IMG/VR virus record: IMGVR_UViG_3300044627_003186
Location: 1 to 39,849 of that record
Source of the DNA: a virus
DNA: 39,849 nucleotides
Strand: one strand, 5' to 3'
Under the pieces are notes generated by a model. That model searched no databases and was not told the origin of the DNA. It saw only the letters and a list, made by a program, of their open reading frames with translations. Shown in pieces: positions 29,133 to 38,171 of this stretch. Numbering within the stretch: position 1 is the first letter of the stretch; each line of letters opens with the position of its first letter. A program made the position numbers and the translations under genes.

Positions 29133-29579
29133 ATGTCGGCAACAAACGCTTTTGAAACGAGCCTTTTGCAGCATATTTTTCAAAATGCTGCGATTGCGAA
29201 TATTGGCGATGCGACGGGCCTGCCTGCATCTGCCACGGCGGGGTCGTTGTATGTGTCATTGCACACGGCGGACCCTGGCGAGGCCGGGGCGCAGAATACC
29301 AATGAAACGACTTACACCGGCTATGCCCGCCAAGCCGTAGCGCGTTCTGGTTCCGGGTGGACGGTATCTGGCAACAACGCGTCAAACGCGGCGGCGGTGG
29401 CGTTTGGGCCTTGCACGTCTGGTTCTGCCACGATCACGCATTTCGGCATTGGCACCGCGTCAAGCGGCGCGGGAAATTTGCTTTTCAAAGGTGCGCTGAC
29501 GGCTTCAATTTCTGTCACCACGACCTCAAACGCTACGCAAACCTTCGCCATTGGCGCGCTTGATGTGGATTGTGACTGA
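29133..29579 (+). CDS. conserved phage virion protein (LHTADPGE family)
   Basis: A 148-residue beta-rich protein: NAFETSLLQHIFQNAAIANI, SLYVSLHTADPGEAGAQNTN, ETTYTGYARQAVARSGSGW, ITHFGIGTASSGAGNLLFKG. The SLHTADPGE...TNE..YTGYAR pattern is common in phage structural gene clusters, with a fibre- or decoration-like role suspected. It sits between portal and scaffold genes. Exact location in the virion is unknown. Confidence 0.75.
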   Translation: MSATNAFETSLLQHIFQNAAIANIGDATGLPASATAGSLYVSLHTADPGEAGAQNTNETTYTGYARQAVARSGSGWTVSGNNASNAAAVAFGPCTSGSATITHFGIGTASSGAGNLLFKGALTASISVTTTSNATQTFAIGALDVDCD

Positions 29580-29788
29580 TGCAGATTATCTCATACCCCG
29601 GCGCCTTTCTCTATATCGCCGAAACTGGCGATTGGCAGATCTATGTGGCTTCTGGCGTTTTTCGCATGGAACCAAAGGCGGCCCTTTGGGAGTACGCCAG
29701 CGGCATTAATCTGGACAATCTTGCGGCCTTGATTGTGGCCGCGAAGGCACATGCGGTAGCGAACGGAATTGACTGGGTGAATAACTGA
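29579..29788 (+). CDS. small virion-cluster protein, unknown
   Basis: A 69-residue protein starting MQIISYPGAFLYIAETGDWQ and ending with a helix (LDNLAALIVAAKAHAVANG). Start and stop overlap the neighbouring genes. No family recognised; by position a structural or assembly protein. Confidence 0.6.
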   Translation: MQIISYPGAFLYIAETGDWQIYVASGVFRMEPKAALWEYASGINLDNLAALIVAAKAHAVANGIDWVNN

Positions 29789-30624
29789 TGGTCGCGCTTC
29801 CTGATCTTTCGGCGCTCGTGAACCGCCAAAGCGGCGGGAACAACGGCAATCCCGATAATCGCTTCCCCTTCAAGGTGCCGCGTATCTCGGGCGCTGCCGC
29901 CACTGCGCCGATTGCCGGGTTGTGGCATTCCCTGTGGCGTTATGAAGGGATGCCTGCCGCTGGTGCCATCCCGACAACGGCTGCTATTCCAGACCGCACA
30001 ACGCAAGGCGCGCTGCCATTCACTGCGCCGGGTGGGTCGCGTCAGAAACTCCTTCTGGCGACGGGCGCAGCCGCAAGCGTGGCTGGAACGTATCTGCTTT
30101 ATGATCGGCTGATGCACATTGGTGGTTTGAGTGGCACATCAACCGCCGCGCAGACCGTGCAGGGCACCGGGCCGACGCCAGCGCTCACCCGCAATACGGG
30201 CGGCTTGGGCAATTTCGCATTTTATGAAATCTACGAGCAGATTGGTAACACTGGTGTTACGCTTACCATGACTTATACTGATCAGGACGGAAACACTGGC
30301 CAGACCAGCACGATCAACATTGGCACAGCAAACAATCGCAACGTTACACGCGCGCAGCGTATTCCGATGGCGGCTGGCGATGACGGCCTGCGGGCGGTGC
30401 GTGAAATTCAATTAAGCGCCAGCACGGGCACCCTCGGGAATTTTGGCATTACAATCGCGCAACCGCTGGCGATTGCTATCGGCCCTTACGGCTGGCGCGA
30501 TTTCACGACTGGCCTGCCTGGTATTCCTGAAATTCATCCTGACGCTTGTTTGGCGGTTTTATTCCAGCCTATAACCGCCACTGCGCCAGAGGTCATGTTC
30601 CCCATGGGCATGGTGGAAAACTGA
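29788..30624 (+). CDS. virion structural protein, paralogue 1
   Basis: A 278-residue beta-rich protein. It aligns with the next gene over YDRLMHIGGLSG, TYTDQDGNTGQTST, IPMAAGDDGLRAVREIQLSA, TLGNFGITIAQPLAIAIGPY and the C-terminal DACLAVLFQP. Tandem paralogues of this size in a head gene cluster suggest capsid decoration or fibre subunits. No catalytic motif. Confidence 0.7.
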   Translation: MVALPDLSALVNRQSGGNNGNPDNRFPFKVPRISGAAATAPIAGLWHSLWRYEGMPAAGAIPTTAAIPDRTTQGALPFTAPGGSRQKLLLATGAAASVAGTYLLYDRLMHIGGLSGTSTAAQTVQGTGPTPALTRNTGGLGNFAFYEIYEQIGNTGVTLTMTYTDQDGNTGQTSTINIGTANNRNVTRAQRIPMAAGDDGLRAVREIQLSASTGTLGNFGITIAQPLAIAIGPYGWRDFTTGLPGIPEIHPDACLAVLFQPITATAPEVMFPMGMVEN

Positions 30625-30625
30625 C

Positions 30626-31441
30626 ATGGCCTTCGCTGATTTCGCAGATTACAAAAATGCGCTGGAAACAAGGTCAAAGCAAGCAACGCTGATAAGCACC
30701 ACTCCAAACACTTCCATACCAGTCGGAACGCTGGTAGATTACTCATCGGTAATGGTTCCCACGCCTGCCATTCCTACGACTTCTGTGGCGTTCAATAAAT
30801 CGTCCGACCGGGCGCTGAATCAGTTCATCGAAAACGGCGGTGTCAATCCTTTGATGCTGACGGGTGCGCGGCCACTGACGGCTGGCGCGCAATTATCTAT
30901 CATGGTGGTGGACTTGCTGTGCATGTCGGGCGGTTTGTCTGCAATTGTTACCGGGCCGCAAACCACCAATCTTCCGACCGCCGCGCTGCCGCGCTATACG
31001 GACGGTGAGGGTGTTCAGGCTGCGCTAATCAATCATGGGACGATTGGATCAGGCGGCACAACGTTCACCGCGGAATACACCAATCAGGCTGGCACTGGTT
31101 CGCGCGTATCCACCGCTATGCCGATTGGCGGCGCCGCGCGTCATGTGCCACTTCTCACGCGGATTCCAGTGCAAGGTTCCGATAGCGGTTTTCGCTCAGT
31201 TGAAAGCGTGAACTTGGCGTCGACCACTAACGTTGCTGGCAACATTGGCGTGGTTTTGTATCGCCCGCTGGCGATGATTTTTTACGATGGCGCAAGCCAT
31301 TCAGCCAACTTTGATTCTATCAGCAGCGGCGGCATGGTGCCGAATATGGCGGAAGCGCTGGATGATGCCTGCATTGCCATTTTTGGTGTCGTCAGCACAC
31401 CGCAGGCGCTGTCTGCCACGTTGAATTTTGCGGAAGCCTAA
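30626..31441 (+). CDS. virion structural protein, paralogue 2
   Basis: A 271-residue protein related to the preceding one: VVDLLCMSGGLSA, AEYTNQAGTGSRVSTAMPIG, RIPVQGSDSGFRSVESVNLA, VAGNIGVVLYRPLAMIFYDG and DDACIAIFGVVS occupy equivalent positions. The N-terminal 60 residues (ADFADYKNALETRSKQATL) differ, so the two probably share a beta fold but attach differently. The pair arose by tandem duplication that has since diverged. Confidence 0.7.
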   Translation: MAFADFADYKNALETRSKQATLISTTPNTSIPVGTLVDYSSVMVPTPAIPTTSVAFNKSSDRALNQFIENGGVNPLMLTGARPLTAGAQLSIMVVDLLCMSGGLSAIVTGPQTTNLPTAALPRYTDGEGVQAALINHGTIGSGGTTFTAEYTNQAGTGSRVSTAMPIGGAARHVPLLTRIPVQGSDSGFRSVESVNLASTTNVAGNIGVVLYRPLAMIFYDGASHSANFDSISSGGMVPNMAEALDDACIAIFGVVSTPQALSATLNFAEA

Positions 31442-31444
31442 ACC

Positions 31445-32476
31445 ATGGCTTCGCGGCGCTTATTCGACGGGGCGCAGGTTGAATTAGGGTTACTGCCCCT
31501 TGAGGCGGCGGCGGCGGGCGGCGCAATATCTGGGCAAACCACGCTAACCTTTACGCCAGCCGGTGAATTGATTGGCGACGGCGCGCTTATCGGCGCCACA
31601 ACGCTAACCTTTACCACTCTGGCGGACCTTACCGGGTCTGGTAGCGCGGGCGCTTTAGAAGGCGCGACCTCGATAACCTTAACGCCAAGCGCTACGGCGT
31701 TTGGTGGCGGGGTGATCAGCGCGACAGCCTTGGTGACGTTCACCACGGCAGGCGACTTAACCGGAAGCGGGTCCAGCGGCGATATTTCCGGCGCGACCTC
31801 GCTCACGTTCACGCCAGCGGGCGCGTTGTTTGGTGATGGGTTACTTGAAGCGTCTTCTGCCCTGACATTTACCACGGCAGGAGACCTAACAGGAAGCAGC
31901 GGCGGCGGCGATCTTGTTGGCGCGTCAACTCTAACCTTCACCACGACTGGCACGGCCATTAGTGCGGCGGAAATTTCCGGCGCGACCACGCTCACGTTTT
32001 TACCAGATGGCACGCTATCGGGCGGCGGTGCGGAGATAGCCGGACAGACCACGCTAACCTTTTTGGTGGCCGGTTCGCTTAACAGTGATGTTATTGCCTT
32101 GCCTTCTGGTGGCGATGATGCGCCCGCCCGCAGTGAGGACATTCGGCGCATCGCCAAGCGCGAAAAGCGCCGGCAGCGGCTGGAAGATGAACGCGGGCGG
32201 CGTTTCCGGCAGGCTTTGCAGGCCGCATATGAGGCGGCAGAAGGCCTTGCAGAGACAGAGGCGCCAAGCGCACGGGTTGACGTGCAAGAGGCGCTGGCAG
32301 ACGCCAGAAAGGCCGCGCCGGAAGATTTCAGGGCCGAGGTTGCGGCGCTTGATCGGCAAGCGCGTAACCTGGCCACGATTGACCGCATTTCCGCCTTGCT
32401 CGACGGCATTGCGGAATTGCAAGCCCGCGCTTGGGCTGATGATGACGACCTGACCGTCCTTTTAATGGTGATGTAA
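31445..32476 (+). CDS. beta-repeat virion protein with charged helical C terminus
   Basis: A 343-residue protein. Residues 27-214 hold about nine degenerate repeats of 20-23 residues with consensus xxIxGATTLTFTPAGxLxG. Longer units containing GSGSAG-like inserts alternate with shorter ones, giving a period of about 43. This looks like a beta-solenoid or fibrous stack. Residues 225-330 are basic to acidic helix (RIAKREKRRQRLEDERGRRF, then RQALQAAYEAAEGL). Position before the scaffold gene suggests a fibre or internal head protein. Similar GATTLTF repeats occur in other phage structural proteins; function is not known. Confidence 0.65.
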   Translation: MASRRLFDGAQVELGLLPLEAAAAGGAISGQTTLTFTPAGELIGDGALIGATTLTFTTLADLTGSGSAGALEGATSITLTPSATAFGGGVISATALVTFTTAGDLTGSGSSGDISGATSLTFTPAGALFGDGLLEASSALTFTTAGDLTGSSGGGDLVGASTLTFTTTGTAISAAEISGATTLTFLPDGTLSGGGAEIAGQTTLTFLVAGSLNSDVIALPSGGDDAPARSEDIRRIAKREKRRQRLEDERGRRFRQALQAAYEAAEGLAETEAPSARVDVQEALADARKAAPEDFRAEVAALDRQARNLATIDRISALLDGIAELQARAWADDDDLTVLLMVM

Positions 32477-32742
32477 TGCCCCGTTATCGCTGGAACCGTG
32501 ACGCGCTTCGTTTGGAGGAAGTGACAGATGAACCGCGCGCTGCGCCTGACGCGCCTGGCATCATGCGTGACCTGCCAGCCTATAAGTCCCCGCTTGGCGA
32601 TGGTTGGGTTGATGGCCGGGCCGCGCGCCGCGAGCATTTGAAGCGGACCAATAGCCGCGAGGTTGACCCCTCCGAATGGCGCGGCGGCTATCGCAGTGAG
32701 AAATTCGCAAACCCGCGAAACCTGCCTTTGAGGCGGGACTAA
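32476..32742 (+). CDS. small conserved protein preceding the scaffold gene
   Basis: An 88-residue hydrophilic protein with MRDLPAYKSPLGDGWVDGRA and RREHLKRTNSREVDPSEW, a pattern seen in small proteins next to scaffold and capsid genes of podoviruses. Overlaps the beta-repeat gene by one base. Probably an assembly factor; biochemical role unknown. Confidence 0.7.
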   Translation: MPRYRWNRDALRLEEVTDEPRAAPDAPGIMRDLPAYKSPLGDGWVDGRAARREHLKRTNSREVDPSEWRGGYRSEKFANPRNLPLRRD

Positions 32743-32754
32743 GCAGGAGAAACC

Positions 32755-33774
32755 ATGTCAGAGATACTTGAGCAACCGGCAGTGGAAGAAACCGCGCCGG
32801 AACCCATTGCCGCGCCCGCCGAGGCTGCCAAGCCTTCGATCCGAGACACGCTTGAAAGCGTGTTGGCGAAGGCGGAAGAACGCGGCGACGATGGGCGTTT
32901 CAAGGCCAGAGATACGGCGCCAGAAACCGCGCCAGAAACACCGGACCAGCCCGAGACAGCGAAGGCGGCAGAACCTCAAGCCGAGGCCATCGAGCCGCCT
33001 TCCTCTTGGTCCGCCGAGGTGAAAGCCAAATGGGCAACGCTTCCGCCCGACGTTCAGCGCTACGTGCTGGATCGGGAAAGCCAAACCCACAAAGCCATCA
33101 CGGAAAAAGGGCAGCGCGCTTCGCTCTATGACGCGATCGAGCAAGCCATTGGTGAAAACAAAACCGCGCTGGTAGCCGAGTATGGCGACATTCCGCGAGC
33201 CGTTCAAATGCTCGTTAATGTCTCTACTCAGGCCGGGCGCGATCCATTGCGTTTCATTGAATGGTTTGCCGGGCAACGCGGCATTGATCTTCGCGCGCAT
33301 TTTGCCGGCCAAGCGGGGCAACCTGCCGCGCCGGTGGATCAAATGCAACACGCCTTAGTGAGTGAGGTAACGCAACTCAAGCAGCATATCGAACGCCAAC
33401 AGGCCGAGACGCTTCAATCCACCATTTCCCAATTTGAACAGGCAAAGGACGCCAGCGGCAAGCCGCTACGGCCACATTTTGCCGATGTTCGCGCGGACAT
33501 GGGCCGATTGATTGCGTCCGGTGCAGCGCAAGGGCTGGAAGATGCTTACACCAAAGCCGTCCGCATGAATGATGCGGTATGGGCCAAAGTGCAGGCAGCC
33601 GAGGAAGCCGAACGCGCGGCGAAGGCTAAGGCAGAAGCCGCCACCAAGGCAGCGGACGCCAAGAAAGCCGCTTCGATTAACATGCGGAGCCGTGGCGCGG
33701 TGTCGGGTTCCCCCGGCAGGCCGCCAGACATTCGCAGCAGCTTGGAAGCTACTTACCGGAAACTCACGGGCTAA
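32755..33774 (+). CDS. scaffolding protein
   Basis: A 339-residue, strongly acidic N terminus (EILEQPAVEETAPEPIAAPA), central PPSSWSAEVKAKWATLPPDV then RYVLDRESQTHKAITEKGQR, typical of podovirus scaffolds, and an extended helical, basic C terminus (AEEAERAAKAKAEAATKAAD, then RSRGAVSGSPGRPPDIR), which in P22-like scaffolds binds the coat. It directs prohead assembly and leaves before DNA packaging. Immediately upstream of the major capsid gene. Confidence 0.88.
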   Translation: MSEILEQPAVEETAPEPIAAPAEAAKPSIRDTLESVLAKAEERGDDGRFKARDTAPETAPETPDQPETAKAAEPQAEAIEPPSSWSAEVKAKWATLPPDVQRYVLDRESQTHKAITEKGQRASLYDAIEQAIGENKTALVAEYGDIPRAVQMLVNVSTQAGRDPLRFIEWFAGQRGIDLRAHFAGQAGQPAAPVDQMQHALVSEVTQLKQHIERQQAETLQSTISQFEQAKDASGKPLRPHFADVRADMGRLIASGAAQGLEDAYTKAVRMNDAVWAKVQAAEEAERAAKAKAEAATKAADAKKAASINMRSRGAVSGSPGRPPDIRSSLEATYRKLTG

Positions 33775-33805
33775 TCCTCAACCTTCAGCAAAGGAGTGAA
33801 CGGCA

Positions 33806-34774
33806 ATGCCGTCCCCGAACGCTACATTTACCGAAATGGTCACAACGACCCTTCGGAACCATCCGACTGAGATTTCAGATAACGTCAGCAAGCATAACGC
33901 GCTCTATAACCGGCTTAATCGCCGGGGCCGGGTTCGCACTGTGCTTGATGGCGGATATGAGATCGTGCGCCCTTTGGATTATCAGGAAAACGGCACCTAT
34001 CAGCGCTACTCGGGTTTTGACGCGCTGAACATCTCTGGTTCCGATGTTGTGTCGGCTGCGAAGTATGATTGGGTGCAAGCGGCGGTGCATATTACCGCTT
34101 CGGGCCGCGAGCTTCGCATGAACTCGGGTTCCAGCAAGCTAATTGATCTGGCCGAAGCGCGTATTCAGAACGCCAAACGCACGGCAATGAATAACATGTC
34201 GGTCGATCTGTATTCGTCTGGCGCGCTGGCAAACCAGCTTGGCGGGCTTGCACTGATCATTCAAACCAACGGGCAAGGCACCGTGGGGGGGATTGATAGT
34301 TCAGTCTATCCTTTTTGGCGCAACCAATTCCGCGAAATTTCTGGCAGCAACACCTGGACGAAAAGCACGATCAAGGGCGAAATGAACCAGCTTCATCTGT
34401 CTTGCGTCCGTGGCGGCGATAAGCCGGACCTTATCGTTTCTACGCACGATTTCTTCTCGGCCTATTGGGAAAGCCTGCAAGATTTGCAGCGTTACGCTTC
34501 TGCTGATGAAGCTGAAGCGGGTTTTCAGACACTGAGATATGCAACTGCAAGCGTAATCTTTGACGATAACGCCAATTTCGGGAAAACGGCAGAGAGGATG
34601 TATTTCCTCAATACCGATTACCTGGAATTGATCGCGCATCGTGACGCTAACTGGACGGTGGACGATGAGAAAGTCTCCATCAATCAGGACGCGGTTGTGA
34701 TCCCGATGTTCTGGCAGGGCCAGCTTTGTTGCTCCAACCGGAGCTTGCAAGGCATTCTTATTGACGCGTCGTAA
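33806..34774 (+). CDS. major capsid protein
   Basis: A 322-residue coat protein. N terminus FTEMVTTTLRNHPTEISDNV, then GRVRTVLDGGYEIVRPLDYQ and YDWVQAAVHITASGRELRMN. The centre has LAEARIQNAKRTAMNNMSVD and PDLIVSTHDFFSAYWESLQD. These match HK97-fold capsids of podoviruses. AAAGGAG lies upstream. It follows the scaffold and precedes the decoration protein, the canonical order. Confidence 0.92.
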   Translation: MPSPNATFTEMVTTTLRNHPTEISDNVSKHNALYNRLNRRGRVRTVLDGGYEIVRPLDYQENGTYQRYSGFDALNISGSDVVSAAKYDWVQAAVHITASGRELRMNSGSSKLIDLAEARIQNAKRTAMNNMSVDLYSSGALANQLGGLALIIQTNGQGTVGGIDSSVYPFWRNQFREISGSNTWTKSTIKGEMNQLHLSCVRGGDKPDLIVSTHDFFSAYWESLQDLQRYASADEAEAGFQTLRYATASVIFDDNANFGKTAERMYFLNTDYLELIAHRDANWTVDDEKVSINQDAVVIPMFWQGQLCCSNRSLQGILIDAS

Positions 34775-34792
34775 TCGAAAGGAGAACGACAC

Positions 34793-35275
34793 ATGACTAC
34801 GCTGATTGGGGTTGATATTCTCAACCCCGTAACTGCTGCCGAATTGACGCAAGGCAAAGGCTTCGGCCTTGGCGACCGTCACATTGATTGGTCCGGCAAT
34901 GAGTATGTCTATGTCCAAGCCGGTGTCGGCGGGATTACGGCAAACTTTGTTGCCACTATTAACGAAGCCTATGACGCCGTCATGGTCAGCACGTCGAACG
35001 ACGCGCGCGGTGATCTGCTTGGTGTGGCGCCCGTCACTATTGCGGCCAGTAGCTTCGGCTGGGTGCAAGTGAAAGGCGTGTGCAACGTGCAGGTGGCCGC
35101 TTCATGCGCGGCGAATGTGCGCTTGAACACGACCGGCACGGCTGGCCAGCTTGATGATGATGGCACTGCGGGTTCCATTACCTGCGATGGCATCTTCCTG
35201 ACTACGGCCCGCGGTGTGGGTGCTGGCACGGCGCCGGCGGTTATGAATTACGCCATTCAGGGCGTGACGATCTGA
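34793..35275 (+). CDS. capsid decoration-like protein
   Basis: A 160-residue, beta-rich, Ala/Gly/Val-rich protein (GVDILNPVTAAELTQGKGFG, EYVYVQAGVGGITANFVATI, WVQVKGVCNVQVAASCAANV). Its position after the major capsid gene, with GGAG upstream, and its composition fit head-stabilising decoration proteins. A strong terminator follows, so head proteins are favoured over the connector genes beyond it. Confidence 0.75.
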   Translation: MTTLIGVDILNPVTAAELTQGKGFGLGDRHIDWSGNEYVYVQAGVGGITANFVATINEAYDAVMVSTSNDARGDLLGVAPVTIAASSFGWVQVKGVCNVQVAASCAANVRLNTTGTAGQLDDDGTAGSITCDGIFLTTARGVGAGTAPAVMNYAIQGVTI

Positions 35276-35285
35276 TGATCAACGG

Positions 35286-35317
35286 GGCCGGGGAAATCAA
35301 TCCCCGGCCTTTTTTTT
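35286..35317 (+). terminator. strong intrinsic terminator after the head genes
   Basis: GGCCGGGGA, loop AATCAA, TCCCCGGCC, then eight T. The 9-bp stem is perfect. There is no room for a promoter in the 12 bases before the next gene, so downstream connector and ejection genes depend on partial read-through. Confidence 0.92.
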
Positions 35318-35329
35318 GGAGATGACCTT

Positions 35330-35923
35330 ATGAGTGGAACCGGACAAAGCCGCGAGCCCGTGGCCATAATGCCGATTGATTTTTGGACAGAATACACCGG
35401 CGAAGGCCCCGATATGAAAGCCGCCGATTGGGTGCGATGGGTGAAAAAGGGCGACAGTATGCGTTCAACCGTTGCCGAAAAGGTGTCGCGGTTGAAAAAG
35501 GGCGTTGTCGGTGAAGAAATTTGGGCGGTGATCAAGCCCTATTACGAACGCTGGAAGGAAGGCCAAGATGCGCCGGTTATCGGAATGCCTTTGGACGCTG
35601 CGCCATTTGCTACGAAAGAAATGGTCCGCGTTCTGGCGCAGGTTGAAATCCGCAGTGTCGAAGATTTGGCCAATGCGGAAGAGGCGGCGCTGAACAAGCT
35701 GTCGATCCCCGGCATTATTGGAATGCGCGCCAAAGCGAAGGCGCTGCTTGATGCGCGGGCCAATCTGGCGCCGGTATCGGAAGAATTGGCCGCGCTGCGT
35801 CAGAAGGTGGAAGCCTTGGAGAAAGAGCGCAACGAGGCGCTGGAATTGGCCGATGAAATGGCCAAGGAAGCCGACAAAAAGCGCGCCCGAAGGCCGGAAA
35901 GCGTTGCGGCGGCGCTTGGTTAA
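35330..35923 (+). CDS. conserved phage protein after capsid genes, HhH-like and coiled coil
   Basis: A 197-residue protein: MPIDFWTEYTGEG, DWVRWVKKGDSMRSTVAEKV, YYERWKEGQ, then an HhH-like stretch (ALNKLSIPGIIGMRAKAKAL) and a C-terminal coiled coil (ELAALRQKVEALEKERNEAL, ELADEMAKEADKK). Proteins of this design regularly follow the coat genes in P22-like phages. Role probably in assembly or DNA contact. GGAG lies before ATG 35330. Confidence 0.7.
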   Translation: MSGTGQSREPVAIMPIDFWTEYTGEGPDMKAADWVRWVKKGDSMRSTVAEKVSRLKKGVVGEEIWAVIKPYYERWKEGQDAPVIGMPLDAAPFATKEMVRVLAQVEIRSVEDLANAEEAALNKLSIPGIIGMRAKAKALLDARANLAPVSEELAALRQKVEALEKERNEALELADEMAKEADKKRARRPESVAAALG

Positions 35924-35934
35924 GGGGTGCGGAA

Positions 35935-36639
35935 ATGTCATTACTCACGCTGGTTCAAGCGGCTTGCGATAGGCTGGGCATTCAAGTGCCGAGCGCGGTC
36001 ATGTCCTCGGGTGTTGACAACATCCGCGTCATGCGCGCCTTGGCCACGCAAGAAGGGCGCGAATTGGCGCGGCGAGTGGCATGGCAAAACCTGACCAAAG
36101 AAAGCAGTTTCACCACAGTTGCTGCAGAGGCGCAGCCGGGCGCAATCCCGGCTGACTTTGACCGTTTCATCAATGAGACTGCTTGGAATTATACCCAAAA
36201 CCGGAGCCTAATTGGGCCGGTTGATCCGCAACAATGGCAGCAATTGAAGGCTTCACTTGTGGGACCGCCGTGGTTGCATTTCAGGCAACGCGGCAACGCC
36301 TTCCTGATCATTCCAAACCCGCCGGCGGGCGAAAATATCCGCTTTGAGTATGTGTCGCGGTTTTGGGTTGATACGAATGGCGACGGCATAGGTGAGGCTG
36401 ACGCCTGGGCGAACGATGCCAATACGGCGCTGCTCAATGAAGAATTGATCACGCTGGGCATTATCTGGCGCTGGTTGAAGCGCAACCGCTTGCCCTATGC
36501 TGACGAATTGCAGGAATATCAGGCGCAAGTGAACCAAGCCATAGGCCGCGATGGTGGCAAGCGCACTGTGAGCATGGGTGGTGAATATGACCCGGCGCCG
36601 CGCGTGCCGAGCATTCAAGACGGGTCTTGGCCGCTGTGA
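35935..36639 (+). CDS. head-tail connector, P22 gp4-like
   Basis: A 234-residue adaptor. LTLVQAACDRLGIQVPSAVM, MRALATQEGRELARRVAWQN, ADFDRFINETAWNYTQNRSL, FRQRGNAFLIIPNPPAGENI and LNEELITLGIIWRWLKRNRL follow the tail accessory factor pattern. In P22 gp4 binds below the portal, closes the head after packaging and receives gp10. The next gene is gp10-like, which supports the call. No lysozyme motif was identified. Confidence 0.88.
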   Translation: MSLLTLVQAACDRLGIQVPSAVMSSGVDNIRVMRALATQEGRELARRVAWQNLTKESSFTTVAAEAQPGAIPADFDRFINETAWNYTQNRSLIGPVDPQQWQQLKASLVGPPWLHFRQRGNAFLIIPNPPAGENIRFEYVSRFWVDTNGDGIGEADAWANDANTALLNEELITLGIIWRWLKRNRLPYADELQEYQAQVNQAIGRDGGKRTVSMGGEYDPAPRVPSIQDGSWPL

Positions 36640-38171
36640 TCCGTCCGACCAAACAGGCGGCAGGCACGGCGCGGGTTGTGTCTATTCCGCCCCCGGTGCA
36701 AGGCTTGAATGCGCGCGATGCGCTGGCGTCTATGGACCCGGCGGACGCTATCACGCTTGATAACTGGTTTCCGCGCGGGAATGACGTGCTGCTACGGCGC
36801 GGGCATCAAAGCCATGTCACGGGCCTGCCAGGCAACGTCGAGACGCTGATGCAGTATTCCAGCGGAAGCACGAATACCCTTTTCGCGGCTTCTGGCAGCG
36901 GCATTTATGACGTGACTACGCCTGGCGCGGTTGGTGCGGCGGTGGTGTCGGGATTGACCAATGCGCGCTGGCAACATGTAATGAAAACCACGTCTGGCGG
37001 GACGTTCCTTGTTTGCTGCAATGGCGCCGATGCAATGCGATCCTATAATGGCAGTGCATGGTCAACGCCAACAATCAATAGCGTTTCCTCATCCAGCATC
37101 ATCGGCCTGACTTCGCATAAAGAGCGGCTTTGGATGATCGAGAAAGATAGCGCGAATGCGTGGTATCTTGCGACAAAAGCCATTTCAGGCAATGCAACTG
37201 CATTTCCGCTTGGCGCGGTGTTTCGCATGGGCGGCAGGCTGAAGGCAATTATTCCGCTTTCGCAAGACGCCGGCAGCGGGCCGGATGACTTTCTGGCTTT
37301 TGTGTCCGACAAGGGCGAGGTGGCGATTTACCAAGGCACTGATCCCGGCACGGCTTCCGAATGGGCTTTGATTGGCGTCTTTCGGGTGGGGGCGCCGATT
37401 GGCGACCGGGCTTTTCTCCGGGTTGGCGGCGATGCTGCGCTAATCACTGATGACGGGGTGATTTCTCTTTTGCAGGCAATCAATGTTGACCGTGCCGCCG
37501 CAAATACCGCTACCATCACTGACCGCATTCGGGAATTATTTTCGGACTATGTGCGAGCATACAGGACAAATTTTGGATGGCAGGCTATTAGCTATCCGGC
37601 TGGCAACTGGGGCTTGTTTAATGTGCCGATTTCGGCAACGCAAAGCGTCCAACTTGTGATGAACACCATCACGGGCGCGTGGTGCCGCTTTACCGGGCAG
37701 AATGCCTTTTCATGGTCAATGCTGGGAAATGAAATCTATTTTGGCGGTTCGACGCGGGTTTTTCGCGCTGACGTAGGCGGCACTGACAATGGCGCTGATA
37801 TTGCGTCAGATATGAAAACCGCGTTTCAGTATTTTAAGGATCGAGGAGGCTTAAAGCGGTTTTTGCAATTGCGTCCTGTTTTTCTGTCCAATGGCTTGCC
37901 ATCGCCACGCATCACGCTTGATGTTGATTTTGGCAATGAGGAGCCGACCGGATCAACTAGTTTCGCAGCCTTTGGGGCGCTTTGGAATACGGCGGTTTGG
38001 GATATTGATGTTTGGGGCGCAAACCAAGAGCAGGTAACGCAACAATGGCTTGGCGTTCATGCCTTGGGGCGTTGCGCGGCGGTGCGGATGAAAATGGCAA
38101 GTTCCGGTGCGACCATGGCGGTCAGTGCTTTTGACGTGCTGATGGAACCAGCCCAGGCAACCGCGCTATGA
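36636..38171 (+). CDS. tail hub / DNA stabilisation protein, P22 gp10-like
   Basis: A 511-residue protein. I choose GTG 36636, which overlaps the previous stop; TTG 36627 is in frame upstream. RPTKQAAGTARVVSIPPPVQ, then GLNARDALASMDPADAITLD, NWFPRG and VLLRRGHQSH form the conserved N terminus. The rest looks like a beta-propeller (WQHVMKTTSGGTFLVCCNGA, RLWMIEKDSANAWYLATKAI, WGLFNVPISATQSVQLVMN). It forms the tail hub to which fibres or needles attach. Confidence 0.87.
   Translation: MIRPTKQAAGTARVVSIPPPVQGLNARDALASMDPADAITLDNWFPRGNDVLLRRGHQSHVTGLPGNVETLMQYSSGSTNTLFAASGSGIYDVTTPGAVGAAVVSGLTNARWQHVMKTTSGGTFLVCCNGADAMRSYNGSAWSTPTINSVSSSSIIGLTSHKERLWMIEKDSANAWYLATKAISGNATAFPLGAVFRMGGRLKAIIPLSQDAGSGPDDFLAFVSDKGEVAIYQGTDPGTASEWALIGVFRVGAPIGDRAFLRVGGDAALITDDGVISLLQAINVDRAAANTATITDRIRELFSDYVRAYRTNFGWQAISYPAGNWGLFNVPISATQSVQLVMNTITGAWCRFTGQNAFSWSMLGNEIYFGGSTRVFRADVGGTDNGADIASDMKTAFQYFKDRGGLKRFLQLRPVFLSNGLPSPRITLDVDFGNEEPTGSTSFAAFGALWNTAVWDIDVWGANQEQVTQQWLGVHALGRCAAVRMKMASSGATMAVSAFDVLMEPAQATAL

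Noticed and set aside
31438-32637. 399-codon reverse frame opposite the beta-repeat protein
   Set aside because: Its repeats mirror the forward repeats exactly, it spans two forward genes, and it lacks start signals.
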